In this document: piece by piece, positions 1 to 10,646 of the stretch
Position numbering within the stretch: position 1 is the first letter of the stretch
Layout of the letters: every line of letters starts with the position of its first letter
Assembly: GCF_024139115.2 (NCBI RefSeq)
Contig: NC_085141.1
Location: 243,713,047 to 243,777,046, forward strand
Length of the DNA: 64,000 bases
Direction: 5' to 3'
Source of the DNA: Armigeres subalbatus
Lineage: Eukaryota > Arthropoda > Insecta > Diptera > Culicidae
Notes under the pieces: model-generated
Told to the model about the DNA's origin: nothing
What the model saw: only the letters and a program-made list of their open reading frames with translations
The model's database searches: none
Program-made: the position numbers and the translations under genes

Positions 1-794
1 TTACATATGCATAAAAATATGAAAAAGGTGTAAAACTTATGCCTTTTATGCATCAAATTTCACTCCTTTTGTGGGTAGTCCCATTTTCCCGCAAAGAGCA
101 TACTTCTCCACAAAAGAGCCAGTTTTGCGTATAGTAAAAAGTTAAAATAAAAATCATTTGAGCCAAATATGAATTTGGTAGCAATAAATAAAATTAGGGA
201 AATGTGTATACACCAAAGAAGTTCCAAGTGTGTTGAGAAAATCGTGAGGTTATTTTCGATTCATGTCGAGTGTTGGCTATAACCTTTTTTTTCACGAATG
301 GAATTTGTTAAAATGCGAAAGATTGATCTCGTATGTTGGTGAGCGGTTAAGTGACAAGGATAGTGAACAGCCTCAGTTTCATCACATGTCAATGATGTTT
401 GATGTTTCTCAACGTTAAATTCGCCTTGCAACCCTTCGGGATGAATCTCGAAAAAGAAATTGTAGAGCGAGTTATGTCAGAAGTAAATCTGGCACAAGCC
501 ATTAGGCTAGATGGCGTTTTGATCGTGCGTGAAAAAGGGCTTTACGAAAATGAGTTGCAGATCATAAGCAGGAAGTCGTGAAAGAAAAATTACTTGATTA
601 ATGTCTTCTTCACGGAGAAAAATAAAATGACACGACGCTGCTTATTTTTTATAACGAGTGTGTTCATATTTAGTGTGATTTAATACTCCTAACTCCGGTA
701 AGATTTATAAAGGACATGTGCGTATAAAAAAAAACTCGCGAATAAAATTGCCTTAAAAAAGGATGGTGTAATGCAAAACTTTTTGATTGAAATT
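1..794. other. Unassigned AT-rich DNA
   Basis: No coding region, RNA gene or bounded repeat could be recognised here. The only open frame of note (about 60 codons at 399-581) has no recognisable motif and no splice or promoter context. The segment ends at the target-site duplication of the hAT-like element that follows. Confidence 0.5.
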
Positions 795-1035
795 ATTATA
801 TACAGAGTCGTAGCGTGGACTCTTGGCGCCCTTGGCGAAATCTTTTTTGGGCGCCCCTCTCGTATTAAGGAAAAATGTGCAATGTTTCACAATCCAATAA
901 CATTTTGGATCTCACCTTAAAGTTTTATAAATTTTTATTAACGAGATTTTCTTCACTATGTTGGCTCATCTTGTAGAACAATAAGATTAAAAAGTTTAGT
1001 AGATTGAAGATGCTTCATATAACAAGCAATATAAT

Positions 1036-1242
1036 GCCTGTCCACGTTAAATTTCGGACAGTCAGGTAATGTTCAATTCATTTGTCGCCATTTCATCAGT
1101 TTGGACGAGAGCTAAAACATGCTGAAAGCAGCGGTTAAGCGAAGAGATTGAGCTGTCATGTAAATAGTTCGTCTCAGTGGTTGGTAAAAATGTTTAAAAA
1201 TCGCGTTGGATGATGGGTGTCCGAAATTTAACGTGGACAGGC
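1036..1242. mobile_element. 207-bp MITE with perfect 25-bp inverted ends
   Basis: Positions 1036-1060 and 1218-1242 are perfect inverted repeats beginning gcctgtccacgttaaattt. The interior (aacatgctgaaagcagc, then tcgtctcagtggttggtaaaaat) recurs in diverged form at 13505-13668, so this is a dispersed family. No clear target duplication is visible. It lies inside the hAT-like element at 803-2735. Confidence 0.75.
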
Positions 1243-1912
1243 TTAGGCGGTATGTCCCTGGAAAGTTTTTAATTTTTGTGACCTTTTACACTAATTTGCA
1301 AAATTAGGTAAGAACTTGGTAGAGTCGTGGACAATTCTGGATCCTCGTATGAAATCTGTTGGAACATCCAGGCTGAAAGATCATTAAAATTGCTGAAAGT
1401 TATTTACTTACAGCTCAAGACAAGAATAAGAAAATCCTATTCTGAAGTGGATCGTTCGATGATCGAAATCGCTATCGGATTTAGGAACAAGAAATGGATG
1501 AATATGGATGTTGGGTCAATATCATCCAACTTTGAAGTAGTCGGAATCGACATCGGAAGCAGGAGGGCCAAGAAGTGAGGAAATGAGGCTATGAATGCTT
1601 TGATAGCACATGGCTTGGCACATGTTGTATGTATTGCGGATAAATTTTGCTAATCTATGAGAGCTTTGATAAATGATAACCAAAGTAGTAGGGGAACTGC
1701 TCCGATTTCAATCTCATTGTGCATATATCCATCCCATCGCTAAACAAAGAAATACGGCACCAAATTCGTCGCTTCTTTTTGTCAACATGCGTGCTCACTG
1801 CTGAAAAAAAACACAAAAATAATAAACAAACCAAATTCCTTTCCATTTCTCTGTTTTTGATGGGATGGAAATAGGAGCTATGAGATGAAGTGGCGAACCG
1901 TTCCCCTAATTT

Positions 1913-2133
1913 AATTATATTTATTGAACGGCTACTCAGTCTTGCAATTATTACAATGAGTTTTTTTATTTACCCGACGTTTCGATACGGGGATTGTGTC
2001 TTTTTCAAGGGGAAAATATTTTTGTTGTTTGTCCCTTGAAAAAGACACAATCCCCGTGTTGAAACGTCGGGTAAATAAAAAAAAACTCGTTGTAATAATT
2101 GTAAGACTAAGTAGCCGTTCAATAAATATAATT
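1913..2133. repeat. Long hairpin (fold-back) repeat, ~100-bp arms
   Basis: The left arm at 1913-2012 and the right arm at 2033-2133 are near-perfect inverted repeats around a ~20-bp AT-rich loop. The arms carry the string acccgacgtttcgatacggg and its complement. A related gtgtcgaaacgt motif occurs at the right edge of the window (about 63901-63915). I read it as a fold-back MITE; a hairpin RNA source is an alternative that the sequence alone cannot exclude. Confidence 0.75.
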
Positions 2134-2859
2134 CAAACGCACAGTCGATCCATAATCAGTAGTCATTTAATCAAGGCACATTATCACTGCTTATCGTAAT
2201 GCCGCCAGGTCAAATGCGTCCATGATGATATATTTTCGGACTAAATGAAGTTTTTCTGAATGAAATGAGAGTTGTCTTAAATCTACACCATCCTTACCTT
2301 TTCCTCATCCCGATATAAGTCATTAGCGCAAAGGTCTTTTAAAATTTTGGTCAACACCTGTGGCAGTTTGTGCCCAAAAATGTCAACAATCCGATCTACA
2401 ATTTTCAAATAACTTTTTGAATTAGTACAAGTATAAGTATTCTAGACTTTTTCTTGGCCCCTTGTAGACGGTTCCAAAAGGCTCAGACAAACCGAAAGGG
2501 CAGTCAAAGTTAAGACCAAATCATTCGACTTGTTTATTTGAGATAGAAGAAAGATTAGATTTCTTGAAATTTTTCCGCCATAGACCTTTAGACTTTATGG
2601 TCGGGTTTGTTACTATTTGGCCATGTAACGAATAAAATTGTTCTGTTTCCCATACCGTGATTCTTGATTCTGGCGCCCCTGAGGGCTGGCGCCCTTGGCG
2701 GGGGCCAACCCGGCCAACCCCACGCTACGGCGCTGATTATATAAATATAACTTTTTTTTATAAAAAAGGATTCTTTTTGTCAACAGTTAAGAATAGATAC
2801 CCGAAAAAACTAGAGTGGAGATGAATGAATTGGTCGGATTTTAAAAATCTTCTTTCATA

Positions 2860-3010
2860 TACATAAGAAAGAATGTCTGTCTGACCCTTATAGACTTGGA
2901 AATTACAGAACCGATTAGCGTGAAAATGTGTATACAGAGGTTTTTGGGGCCGGGGAAAGGGGGGCTCCCATACAAATGATTTTCCTCAGAATGCCACGTC
3001 GAGTTCAAAA
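2860..3010. repeat. Dispersed repeat with ggtttttggggccgggg core
   Basis: The stretch runs from a tgtctgtctgaccctta motif through ggtttttggggccgggg to ggggctcccatacaaatga. I recognise this arrangement as a recurrent non-coding repeat in Aedes sequence, but cannot name its family. No ends or target duplication were found. Confidence 0.4.
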
Positions 3011-3650
3011 TCTTAAAAACTTCATTTAAATTTGTTATTAAACCATAGTTTAATAACAGGTGAAATCGTATTTCTAAGACTTCTTCATTATTTTAATTAC
3101 TTTATATTTTTAAAACAAATGGATTTATAAGCTTTGTGAGTCCAAATAGTTCACCGTCTAGGAATCAAGTAGATAATGTTTTATCATTCTTTAGCTGTTA
3201 TACAGAAAACTTCGAGCTCATATTAAACAACAAATGTTGTAATTATCAACATAATTTTTTGTAACAACTTATAACTCACTACCCGTTTACGTGACGCCGA
3301 GTAGATACCTTCTTGTGGTGTGTTACTTAATATGATGCTATAATATGATACCATAGTCACATTGCCAATGAATACCATCCTCAATATCCAACTCCGTGGT
3401 ACGTATGGGAGTGTTGCAGTCACTGGCCTCTTGCTACCATCATCTCTGTCCTCATGGTGAAGATGAGCGTGGCCAGTATCAGTAATCTTCATCCTTTTGT
3501 TGTTATTACCTTTACTTGATTTCTAATAGCATTCTAGATAAGGATATCAAAATAAAACACTAGTTTGCAATCTTTGAATTATATCGTAAAAACTCTAATG
3601 CAACTTCTAGCTCTATCCCCGGTTTAAAACTTACAAAAGTCACTATTTGG
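3011..3650. other. Unassigned DNA
   Basis: Nothing can be supported here. An 89-codon open frame on the minus strand (3223-3492) has no recognisable domain and reads through AT-rich sequence. Confidence 0.4.
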
Positions 3651-3735
3651 TCACTTTTTCTGCAATTGAAAGTCACTATTTGGTCACTTTTTCGTCATCG
3701 TTGGTCACTAAAGTCACTATTTTGAACGGCATTCA
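3640..3735. repeat. Short direct repeats of a gtcactatttggtcact motif
   Basis: The motif gtcactatttggtcacttt occurs twice in full (about 3640 and 3671) and in part at about 3703-3725. It abuts the 5' truncation point of the RTE-like relic that follows. Confidence 0.5.
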
Positions 3736-3747
3736 TCACTACCAGCC

Positions 3748-4470
3748 CTGTAGGAGGTTTGAACGCTCAGGTTGGCCAAGAGGAGGAGTTTAAACCGACT
3801 ATTTGGAAGTTCAGCGATCACCGGTTGACGAACGAAAACGGACTACGACTAATTGATTTCACCGCCTCCAAGAATATGGCTATTCGCAGCACCTACTTCC
3901 AACACAGTCTCCCGTATCGGTACACCTGGAGATCACAACTGCAGACTGATGGACGGTACTTCACCGACATTATCGACGTCAGAGCATATCGTGGCGCTAA
4001 TATCGGCTCTGACCACTATCTTGTGATGTTTAAACTGCACCCAAAACTATTCGTCATCAACAATGTTCGGTACCGACGGCCGCCGCGGTACGACCAAGAT
4101 CGACTAAAGCAACCTGTTGTCGTGGGTGAGGGTGAGCTCGATGGGATCTCTCTTGAGGACTTCTGTAATACAGTTATACATTAACGACGTAGCGGAGAAC
4201 AACGTCAGGTATGTGGGGCGAAGTCGGCGGAATGATTGGTTCGACGAAAAGTGCAGTGAAGGAAGTGGAGGTGAAGGACGCAGCGCGGGTGATCGCGCTG
4301 CAGCAAGGTACCTGGCAGAACGTGGAACGCTAGAGACGGAAGCGGATAGACAGCAGACCCGCCTTTATCAGGAGAAGAAACGCCGCCTGGAAGAAGCGAA
4401 GTACGAGGAGATGGGACAGCTGTGCCGTTCTGAAGAAACACGCAAGTTCTATCAGAAGACCTGTAAGGTC
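3748..4470 (+). pseudogene. RTE-like non-LTR retrotransposon relic: endonuclease C-terminal half and linker
   Basis: The segment encodes the last part of an apurinic-type (exonuclease/phosphatase fold) endonuclease followed by the basic linker that precedes reverse transcriptase. Motifs in order are NAQVGQEE, NMAIRSTYFQHS, GSDHYLVM and RRNDWFDEKC, then the charged stretch ending RKFYQKT. Against the fuller copy at 52921-55346 (minus), nine codons around QIDHVLI are missing at about 3948, which deletes part of the catalytic core. The frame changes near 4110-4180. It is 5'-truncated and cannot make a functional protein. Close similarity to the minus-strand copy places both in one family, which I assign to the RTE clade (JAM1-type) from the shared SDH and FADD layout. 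Confidence 0.8.
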
Positions 4471-4846
4471 CTTCAGAGGTCCAAACATCGACTCGGATCA
4501 CTATCTTATAGTTGCAAAAATTCGGGCGCGACTTTCCAGCGTCACGAATTCACGAAACAATAGAACGATGCGTTTCAATACCCAACCCTTTTCACTTGAA
4601 GGAGCTGCTGAACAGTACCACCAGAAGCTGGACGAGCGGATAGGAGATGCCATAGGATCTGGCGACGTCAACAGATTGGCAGGCCACGAACACGCTGGCT
4701 GCACGCGGTGGAATCGGACCTGTGGAACCTGAACGTTCGGGGAAACTGGAGGAACATCGTCCAAGACCGACGATTATGGAGCTCTACAATACGCCAGGCA
4801 TAGGTGTATCGACGCTGCAGCCAACCAGGTATCCAGGTAGGTAGGT
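4471..4846 (+). pseudogene. Second RTE-like relic: endonuclease end fused to an RT C-terminal tail
   Basis: Immediately after the first relic a different but related endonuclease tail appears (NIDSDHYLIVAKIRARLSS, 4477-4540). Near 4680 it is joined to a C-terminal reverse-transcriptase tail motif (RTRWLHAVESDLWNLNVRG, about 4683-4740), so the whole reverse transcriptase is missing. It ends in a caggtaggtaggt run that looks like a short-repeat 3' tail. The 4847-8034 element is inserted in that tail. Confidence 0.65.
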
Positions 4847-5279
4847 CACGGTGTAAAAAAATGGATTATTATCGAAGTTTCATGTACCTCTGATTTTTTT
4901 TCACATAAAGTTAGGCAAGGTCATTAGAAATGAGGTACGGGGTGTTTTAAAATATTTCATCGGCGATTTTAAAAAAAAGTGATTTTTATTGTTTTCTTCT
5001 CTAATATACCGTACAAAAAGTCAATTGATAACCCAACAAAGGATCAATCATTGTAATTTACCCCTCAAAATTGATTATATACACATTTGTAGCCTTTTTG
5101 CCTTTCTCGTATCTATATAGATATCCTATCTTGACACGGGGATAAAATTTTGAAAAATATTTTTAAAGTTCAAGCGTTCCTAAAGTATTTTTAGTGTTAT
5201 TTTTTATGTTTTGAAATCTTTGCTGAAACATTATTCTATCTCTGGCATCTATATTATTCTCTGATGAATATTGTTTTTG

Positions 5280-5423
5280 CATTTCTATCTTCTGACATTT
5301 TACTAGATGACCTGCCCACTGAAGTGTGCCGTATTTTATGAGATTCAGAATGTTCACTCCTTTGATGATGGATTTTGCTTGTAATTCATGCGTATGAGCC
5401 ACATGTATTTTTTGGCCTCTCAT
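5280..5423 (-). pseudogene. Possible remnant of a non-LTR RT C-terminal tail
   Basis: The minus strand reads KYGTLQWAGHLVKCQ, which resembles the conserved 'rLrWaGHv.RM' tail of RTE-like reverse transcriptases. Only about 45 codons are involved and divergence is high. Chance similarity is possible. Confidence 0.3.
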
Positions 5424-5914
5424 CGAGTATTGTACGCAGTCTCTTCCGCTAGTAAAATCTGAAAGTATTCTAGGCTGCTTTTAACGTTTCATGTCCGTAA
5501 TTGTCCACCAGAAGAATTGAGGAATTATGAAAAGCGAATTTCGTTTCCATCTGAGTTCTTTTTCTTCACTGGTATTGTACGAGACCTAACTTAGACCTAA
5601 AACTGGTTATGTACGCCGAAGGTAACCCTGTTTAAAGCAGACAATCTTCATATAGGGAACGTCATTGCCAGTGTTTACAGCATTGTTCGTGTGTGTCAGT
5701 GTTTGTCAGCATTTCAAAGGTAAATTTTGTTTGTACATCTTCAAACATATCCCCTTTACTTTCTTAGCAAAAACAACACTAAGCTTATCTCTGTCTCTGC
5801 ATGTAATTATGTCCTTCATCTTGGCAGAGCTTATGCATATGCTCCTAGGTTTTGCAGATGAAATTAAGCTCCTTGTCTAACTGAAGATTGCGATAGTGAG
5901 GAAGCACATATCTA

Positions 5915-6966
5915 CAGGGGTTAGACAAGAAGGTTGAGATAGGTAAAATTATGTCGAAATTCAAATCATCATAACTTTGCGTAGAATGATCCGATTTTGC
6001 TAAAATCAGGACCATCAGAACCGGACGCTTTTCTAGTATACTGCTCCCCTGCAAAACCTAGGATTGGTCCTTGGCCACCGTAGATGTTCCGGGTTTTCCG
6101 AAGGTATGTTCTCCACTGATTGTCATTTTATGTGACGTTTACTTTCATCATGTTTTATGCTTTCTCCGAAAACTAGAACTAATATGCCGGCTAATGGTGG
6201 CTGTAGATCGAGAATCCATTAAAACTACGCAGAGATATGGCCATTTCCGTAAAAACGGTTCCGGGAACATAATGAAATGATAACAGATCGGAATAATGCA
6301 AATATGGGTATCTATCTTCATGCTTTGCGAGACGATGATTACAGAAACATTTCCAGAATGATAGTGTCCACTGCCACCCTTATAGCAGGTTCGAAGGGCC
6401 TTGCAGGAGGGGCCGGTTTTGGCACCGTCTGGAACTATGCGTATATGGGTGTCAAAATTCATGTTTTCCCAAGCCGATGAATATATGATCTTTATTAAAG
6501 ATACATTATGGTGACTGTAAGACTCTCTGGCCAATTTATAACAGGTTCCGGGTGTTCTGCGAAAGTGACATTTGTTCAGGGTGTATGGCCAATCCCGTAC
6601 CGATTTTACGAAAATGGCAATATCTTTGCGCATACCAAACGAATTTTCGATCTGCAGTCAGCATTGGTCAGCATATTAGTTCTAGTTTCCAGGGAGAGTG
6701 TAAAACATGATGGCAGTAAACGTCAGATAAAACGACAAGCAGAAGAAAAAATGCATTTTTCATATATTCTCGGAAAACCTGGAACATCTCCGGTGGACAA
6801 GGGCCAATCTGAGGTTTTGTCAGTCATGTCATGGGGACAGTATACTAGAAGAGTTTCCGCGTCCGAAGGTCCTGGTTTCATCAAAATCGGATCATTTTAC
6901 GCAAAGTTATGCTGATTTGAACTTCGACAAAATTTTGCCTATCTCAACCTTTTTGTCTAACCCCTG
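5915..6966. mobile_element. 1.05-kb TA-flanked MITE with ~130-bp inverted ends
   Basis: It starts caggggttagacaagaagg and ends with the inverted ttttgtctaacccctg, with TA on both sides (5913-5914 and 6967-6968). The inverted arms extend inward about 130 bp on each side, including the atgatccgatttt and tagtatactg segments. The interior contains repeated ttccgggttttcc-type motifs. A TA duplication points to the Tc1/mariner group of mobilisers. The element lies inside the 4847-8034 element and should be younger than it. Confidence 0.75.
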
Positions 6967-8362
6967 TATTCACACTACCAGGTGCTACCAGTGTGAAGTA
7001 CATTGCTACGGATAGAAATAGAAATAAGAAGATACAGGAGATGATAGGAGATGATTGGAGGCGTTGAAGAAATAGTTCACATTGGAATGCTTGTGAAATG
7101 GGATAATGATCCCTAGTAACATCGTTGTACTTATGTATAATGGTTTCATAGCACACCTGAAAAGTAAATCGCTATCTTCAAAAACATTATAAAATCATAA
7201 TTATTACTTGGGTGCAAAAACGGTTTTTACAGCTTACCAGATTACTGCTCATAAAAGTATGAATGATCCACAAAAATATGGAATCAATCAAATGTGAGAC
7301 AGTTGTGCTTGTAGCAACAATATAGCTTCCGTAACATGCAACCGGAAATGGAATTTGCTGTGTATAACTCCATCCAATAGCCTGTTTCGGACATGAAGCG
7401 TGGTAATTATAAGAAGCAGGCCAGTAAGGTTTTGGGGTTTTCAAGCAAAATTTGCTGCGAACAATATTCGGTAAAGTTATTGTACATGGTATGTACCCCA
7501 CAAATGATGAGACACTGTATATAGAGGAAAATATGAACCCTTTAAAATATGGCAGACTGACAATGGGCTGGTCTCATAGTGCGAATGTCGGAAGAAAGAA
7601 ATGTGAATAAAACATTCAATAGAGAACCATACTGGGCTGGAAAAAAATGATAATTGCTAAAAAGATGAAAAATGCAAAAAATAATAATAAAAACATAGTT
7701 TAGGAAGGCTTGAATTACAGAAATTGATATTTTTTCAAATATTTGGATCTATTTCAAGATAGGTTTTCTACACTAAAAAGTCTACAAATGTGTACATTTT
7801 CAATTTTGAGGAATAATTACAATGATTGATCCTTTGTTGGGTTATCTATTGACTTTTTGTACGATATGTCGGTATATTATAGAAGAAAACAATAAAAATC
7901 ACTATTTTCAAAAAATCGCCGATGAAATATTTTAAAACACCCCGTACCTCATTTCTAATGACCTTGTCTAACTTTCTGTGAAAAAAAATCAGAGGTACAT
8001 GAAACTTCGATAATAATCCATTTTTTACACCGTGTAGGTATTGGTTTAGTATCGTTGCGGAGTGAGAATCATAAATTTGGTGGTCGACAGGAGGTCGACT
8101 TCTGAGCTTGAATTACATTCTGCGACGGCGGATCAACGGTGGTTGGGCAGCGGAAAGCCGGTACCACTTATAACACTTATTTCACACGGTCGGGCTCGAG
8201 TTACACTTGCGACAGCACTAGGATTCCTTTCCGTGGCGACACGCGATTTAGGCTCTGTCACACGGTATCTTTTGGACCCCGTTTTCTCCACGTTCGATCG
8301 CTCCCGCTGATACTGTCCGAATCCCCCGTCGGAAGTTTGTCGACTTATTGTTATAGTATTCG

Positions 8363-8438
8363 GTAACAAAATGTGTCATGCACAAAACGCTCATAAGACC
8401 GGTAGTCCTCAACGGACATGAAACTTGGACCATGCCAC
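8363..8438 (+). pseudogene. Tiny RTE-like reverse-transcriptase fragment
   Basis: The plus strand reads MHKTLIRPVVLNGHETWTM, which matches the KTLIRPVVLYGHETWTM block of the RTE-like copies at 45,940-45,990 and 53,350-53,390. Only about 25 codons are present. Confidence 0.65.
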
Positions 8439-8439
8439 T

Positions 8440-9079
8440 ATGGGGAATCAGGTGGCCGAATATCAGAAATTGACTTTCTCTGATTCGTAATTCAAAGTTG
8501 ACCTACTAAAAGCTAATACTTCGGAGCATTGAACCCCAGAATATCAGCACTCTAAGCCATATGGTTATCGAGATGTAGGCATCAGAACCAAGCACTTTTT
8601 AGATTTTGAAAAAGTAATGCATTGTTCAACTGCCAACATTTTCGGCTACAGTAACTCTTCCCAACTCTTTGAAAAGTTTTTGAAAGCTTGTTTCAAAGAC
8701 TTTCGAATATCGGGTAACGTGCGGAAAACAAACCAAATCCAGCTGCTTATGGCTGCAAATCTGCGATTCCGATCACTTTTTCTAAAAAAGTTAATAATTT
8801 TGAAACACTAAATATGGATATTCTTATAATATACGACACACTACGATGGGCTGGATACCTATTCCATACATGTGCTACAAGAGCATCAAAAGCCGCCTAA
8901 ATAGAGAGAGTGTATATCTTGGAAGATGTCGTAGGCTTCGTGATTGGCTGTGTACACGATGGCTTATGCAACTGGCGATGGCGAAGGCGTACCAAGAGGA
9001 AGCAGTCTATTATCTATCAAGTACATTAATATGAAATCAATGGACTTATGAGGATATGTATTCTAAGAGTTCAAAAAAG
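8440..9079. other. Unassigned DNA
   Basis: No feature can be supported. At about 8845-9010 the plus strand has LRWAG-like and RRR-rich codons that could be another decayed RTE tail, too weak to call. Confidence 0.35.
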
Positions 9080-9081
9080 TA

Positions 9082-9271
9082 GGGGGAAAGACGGCTTTGG
9101 CAGGTTTTGTTCTATTATTGGCAGTGGGGTTTTTGCCGACCAAATTTTATTAAATTTGGCCACAATATTATTTGATATGTAAAGAATGTTTAGGCCAAAT
9201 TTGAGCCTAGTCAGTCATAAAAAACCCCTTGCCAATAATAGAACAAAACCTGCCAAAGCCGTCATTCCCCC
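9082..9271. mobile_element. 190-bp TA-MITE with 48-bp inverted ends
   Basis: It starts gggggaaagacggctttggc and ends with the inverted gccaaagccgtcattccccc. TA occurs at 9080-9081 and 9272-9273. The inverted ends match over about 48 bp with two mismatches, leaving a ~95-bp AT-rich centre. It is non-coding. The TA duplication suggests mobilisation by a Tc1/mariner-type transposase. Confidence 0.85.
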
Positions 9272-9273
9272 TA

Positions 9274-10127
9274 TATATCTTTTTTCGAGCTCCTAGGATA
9301 CTTACCCTCAGATAGGGACACTTATGGAAAATCCCCACAACTCGCATGGATGCGATTTCTCGAGAGCCTTCTACACAAATCTTACCAAATAGATTAAAAA
9401 AGTGACAGGTATGAAAGATTTACAGAAAAAGCTTTATGATAGCTTCGGAGACAAGGCAATGTGGAGCAGGATCAGATAAAATTGGGAACACATGTTGACG
9501 AGCGTTTTCGAATCCAAATCGGTTGAGTAAAACATTGGATTTCAAGGAAGAAGTAATTCTGATTGTGTTCTACAACATTCTGATTGCGATTAACTGCCAA
9601 TAAATCCTAAAAAGTTAGACAGTAATTGCAAAGCATCATACCGATTATATTTGTTGCTGTATGAATGGTAAGTATATATAAAATTTCTGCTACGGTGAAT
9701 AAAGTTCTTGCCCATGCTGGGGATGCAATTCACCAGCATCACTTGGAATGTTGGCTGAAGAAGCAGCTGAGTGCCAACACAAGCCCCTGAATAAAAATTG
9801 AGGTCATCATGAAAGGAAAATTTACATGACGTATTTATTAGTGCTATGAACTCATCGGATCTTGTAATAAACTCACTCAACTTAGGTAACCGACTTGAAA
9901 ATTAATCTAACCTGAAATATCCGGAGGTTTAGAAAGTTTCTGCAGTACAACAGATTCGAGTAGAGAAAAAAATTGCTCTAGCAGATATTTTAATGGCTCT
10001 TGATAATGATAAATTTGTTAAAGATGTTCATGAACATAATAAATAAATAACATTTAATGTTGATGCAGAATCAGGGATTGAATTCAAAAGAGAATGAGAA
10101 AGTCTCTCACCTTTCATTTCTGTATAC
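9274..10127. other. Unassigned AT-rich DNA
   Basis: The 96-codon minus-strand frame at 9590-9880 has no recognisable domain. No bounded repeat was found. Confidence 0.4.
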
Positions 10128-10139
10128 ATATACGATATG

Positions 10140-10634
10140 GGGCCCTCCTTAGCTGTGCAGTAAGACGCGCGGCTACAAAGCAAGACCATGCTGAGGGTGG
10201 CTGGGTTCGATTCCCGGTGCCGGTCTAGGCAATTTTCGGATTGGAAATTGTCTCGACTTCCCTGGGCATAAAAGTATCATCGTGCTAGCCTCATGATATT
10301 CTTCTTCTTCTTATTGGCATTACATCCCCACACTGGGACAGAGCCGCCTCGCAGCTTAGTGTTCATTAAGCACTTCCACAGTTATTAACTGCGAGGTTTC
10401 TAAGCCAAGTTACCATTTTTGCATTCGTATATCATGATATACGAGGTTTCGCGAGGTTTCTAAGCCAAGTTACCATTTTTGCATTCGTATATCATGATAT
10501 ACGAATGCAAAATGGTAACTCTGGGCTTAGAAACCTCGCAGTCTTTCTTTAACTGGAAGTGCTTAATGAACACTAAGCTGCGAGGCGGCTCTGTCCCAGT
10601 GTGGGGATGTAATGCCAATAAGAAGAAGAAGAAG
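10140..10634 (+). mobile_element. Feilai: Feilai tRNA-derived SINE, compound copy
   Basis: The 5' tRNA-related head starts gggccctccttagctgtgc and includes the polymerase III B box ggttcgattcc at 10204-10214. The body and the forward 3' end (from about 10496) finish in an aagaagaag tail. The whole unit is bounded by a 12-bp direct duplication, atatacgatatg (10128-10139 and 10635-10646), as expected for target-primed insertion. Between 10301 and 10499 lies an inverted Feilai 3' portion (separate entry). Feilai is an Aedes SINE moved by non-LTR enzymes and encodes no protein. Confidence 0.9.
10301..10499 (-). mobile_element. Feilai: Second, inverted, 5'-truncated Feilai nested in the first
   Basis: On the minus strand this is the Feilai 3' half, with its tail at 10301-10310. 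The tcatgatat of the host copy occurs on both sides (about 10291-10299 and 10492-10500), which fits a nested insertion with its own short duplication. Positions 10391-10440 and 10451-10500 are an identical 50-bp direct repeat, an additional local duplication near the truncated 5' end. Confidence 0.75.
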
Positions 10635-10646
10635 ATATACGATATG

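Larger units (their letters stand above)
803..2735. mobile_element. hAT-like non-autonomous DNA transposon with 8-bp target duplication
   Basis: The element begins cagagtcgtagcgtgg and ends with the inverted form, ccacgctacggcgctg. The two ends share the pattern cagNgYcgtagcgtgg. It is flanked by a perfect 8-bp direct duplication, attatata, at 795-802 and 2736-2743. CAG-type ends with an 8-bp duplication are the hallmark of the hAT superfamily. Just inside both ends are GGCGCCC-rich stretches (824-860 and 2671-2720). At 1.9 kb it holds no recognisable hAT transposase: the longest open frame, 1327-1578, is 83 codons and matches nothing I know. It is therefore non-autonomous. It contains two smaller elements (1036-1242 and 1913-2133) that presumably inserted later. 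Confidence 0.75.
4847..8034. mobile_element. 3.2-kb DNA element with ~245-bp terminal inverted repeats and 5-bp duplication
   Basis: The left end (4847 to about 5092, starting cacggtgtaaaaaaatgg) is repeated inverted at about 7783-8034, ending ccattttttacaccgtg. The ends are flanked by taggt at 4842-4846 and 8035-8039, a 5-bp duplication. The arms stay alignable for nearly 250 bp with modest divergence. No transposase is recognisable inside. The interior holds the 1.05-kb TA-MITE at 5915-6966 and a doubtful RTE relic at 5280-5423. CAC...GTG ends with a 5-bp duplication recall the Transib superfamily, but no Transib core was found, so the classification is open. Confidence 0.8.

Noticed and set aside
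3223..3492. 89-codon minus-strand ORF
   Set aside because: No motif, no conserved neighbour, AT-driven composition; a chance frame is likelier.
4847..8034. Firm assignment to Transib
   Set aside because: Only the cacggtg ends and a 5-bp duplication fit. No nonamer-like motif at the right distance and no transposase core were seen.
8845..9034. Another RTE-like C-terminal tail (LRWAGY...)
   Set aside because: Only a five-residue match in one frame with no supporting neighbouring motif.
10140..10230. A tRNA gene
   Set aside because: The B box and tRNA-like head belong to the Feilai SINE. The sequence does not close into a cloverleaf with a CCA-ready acceptor and continues into the SINE body.
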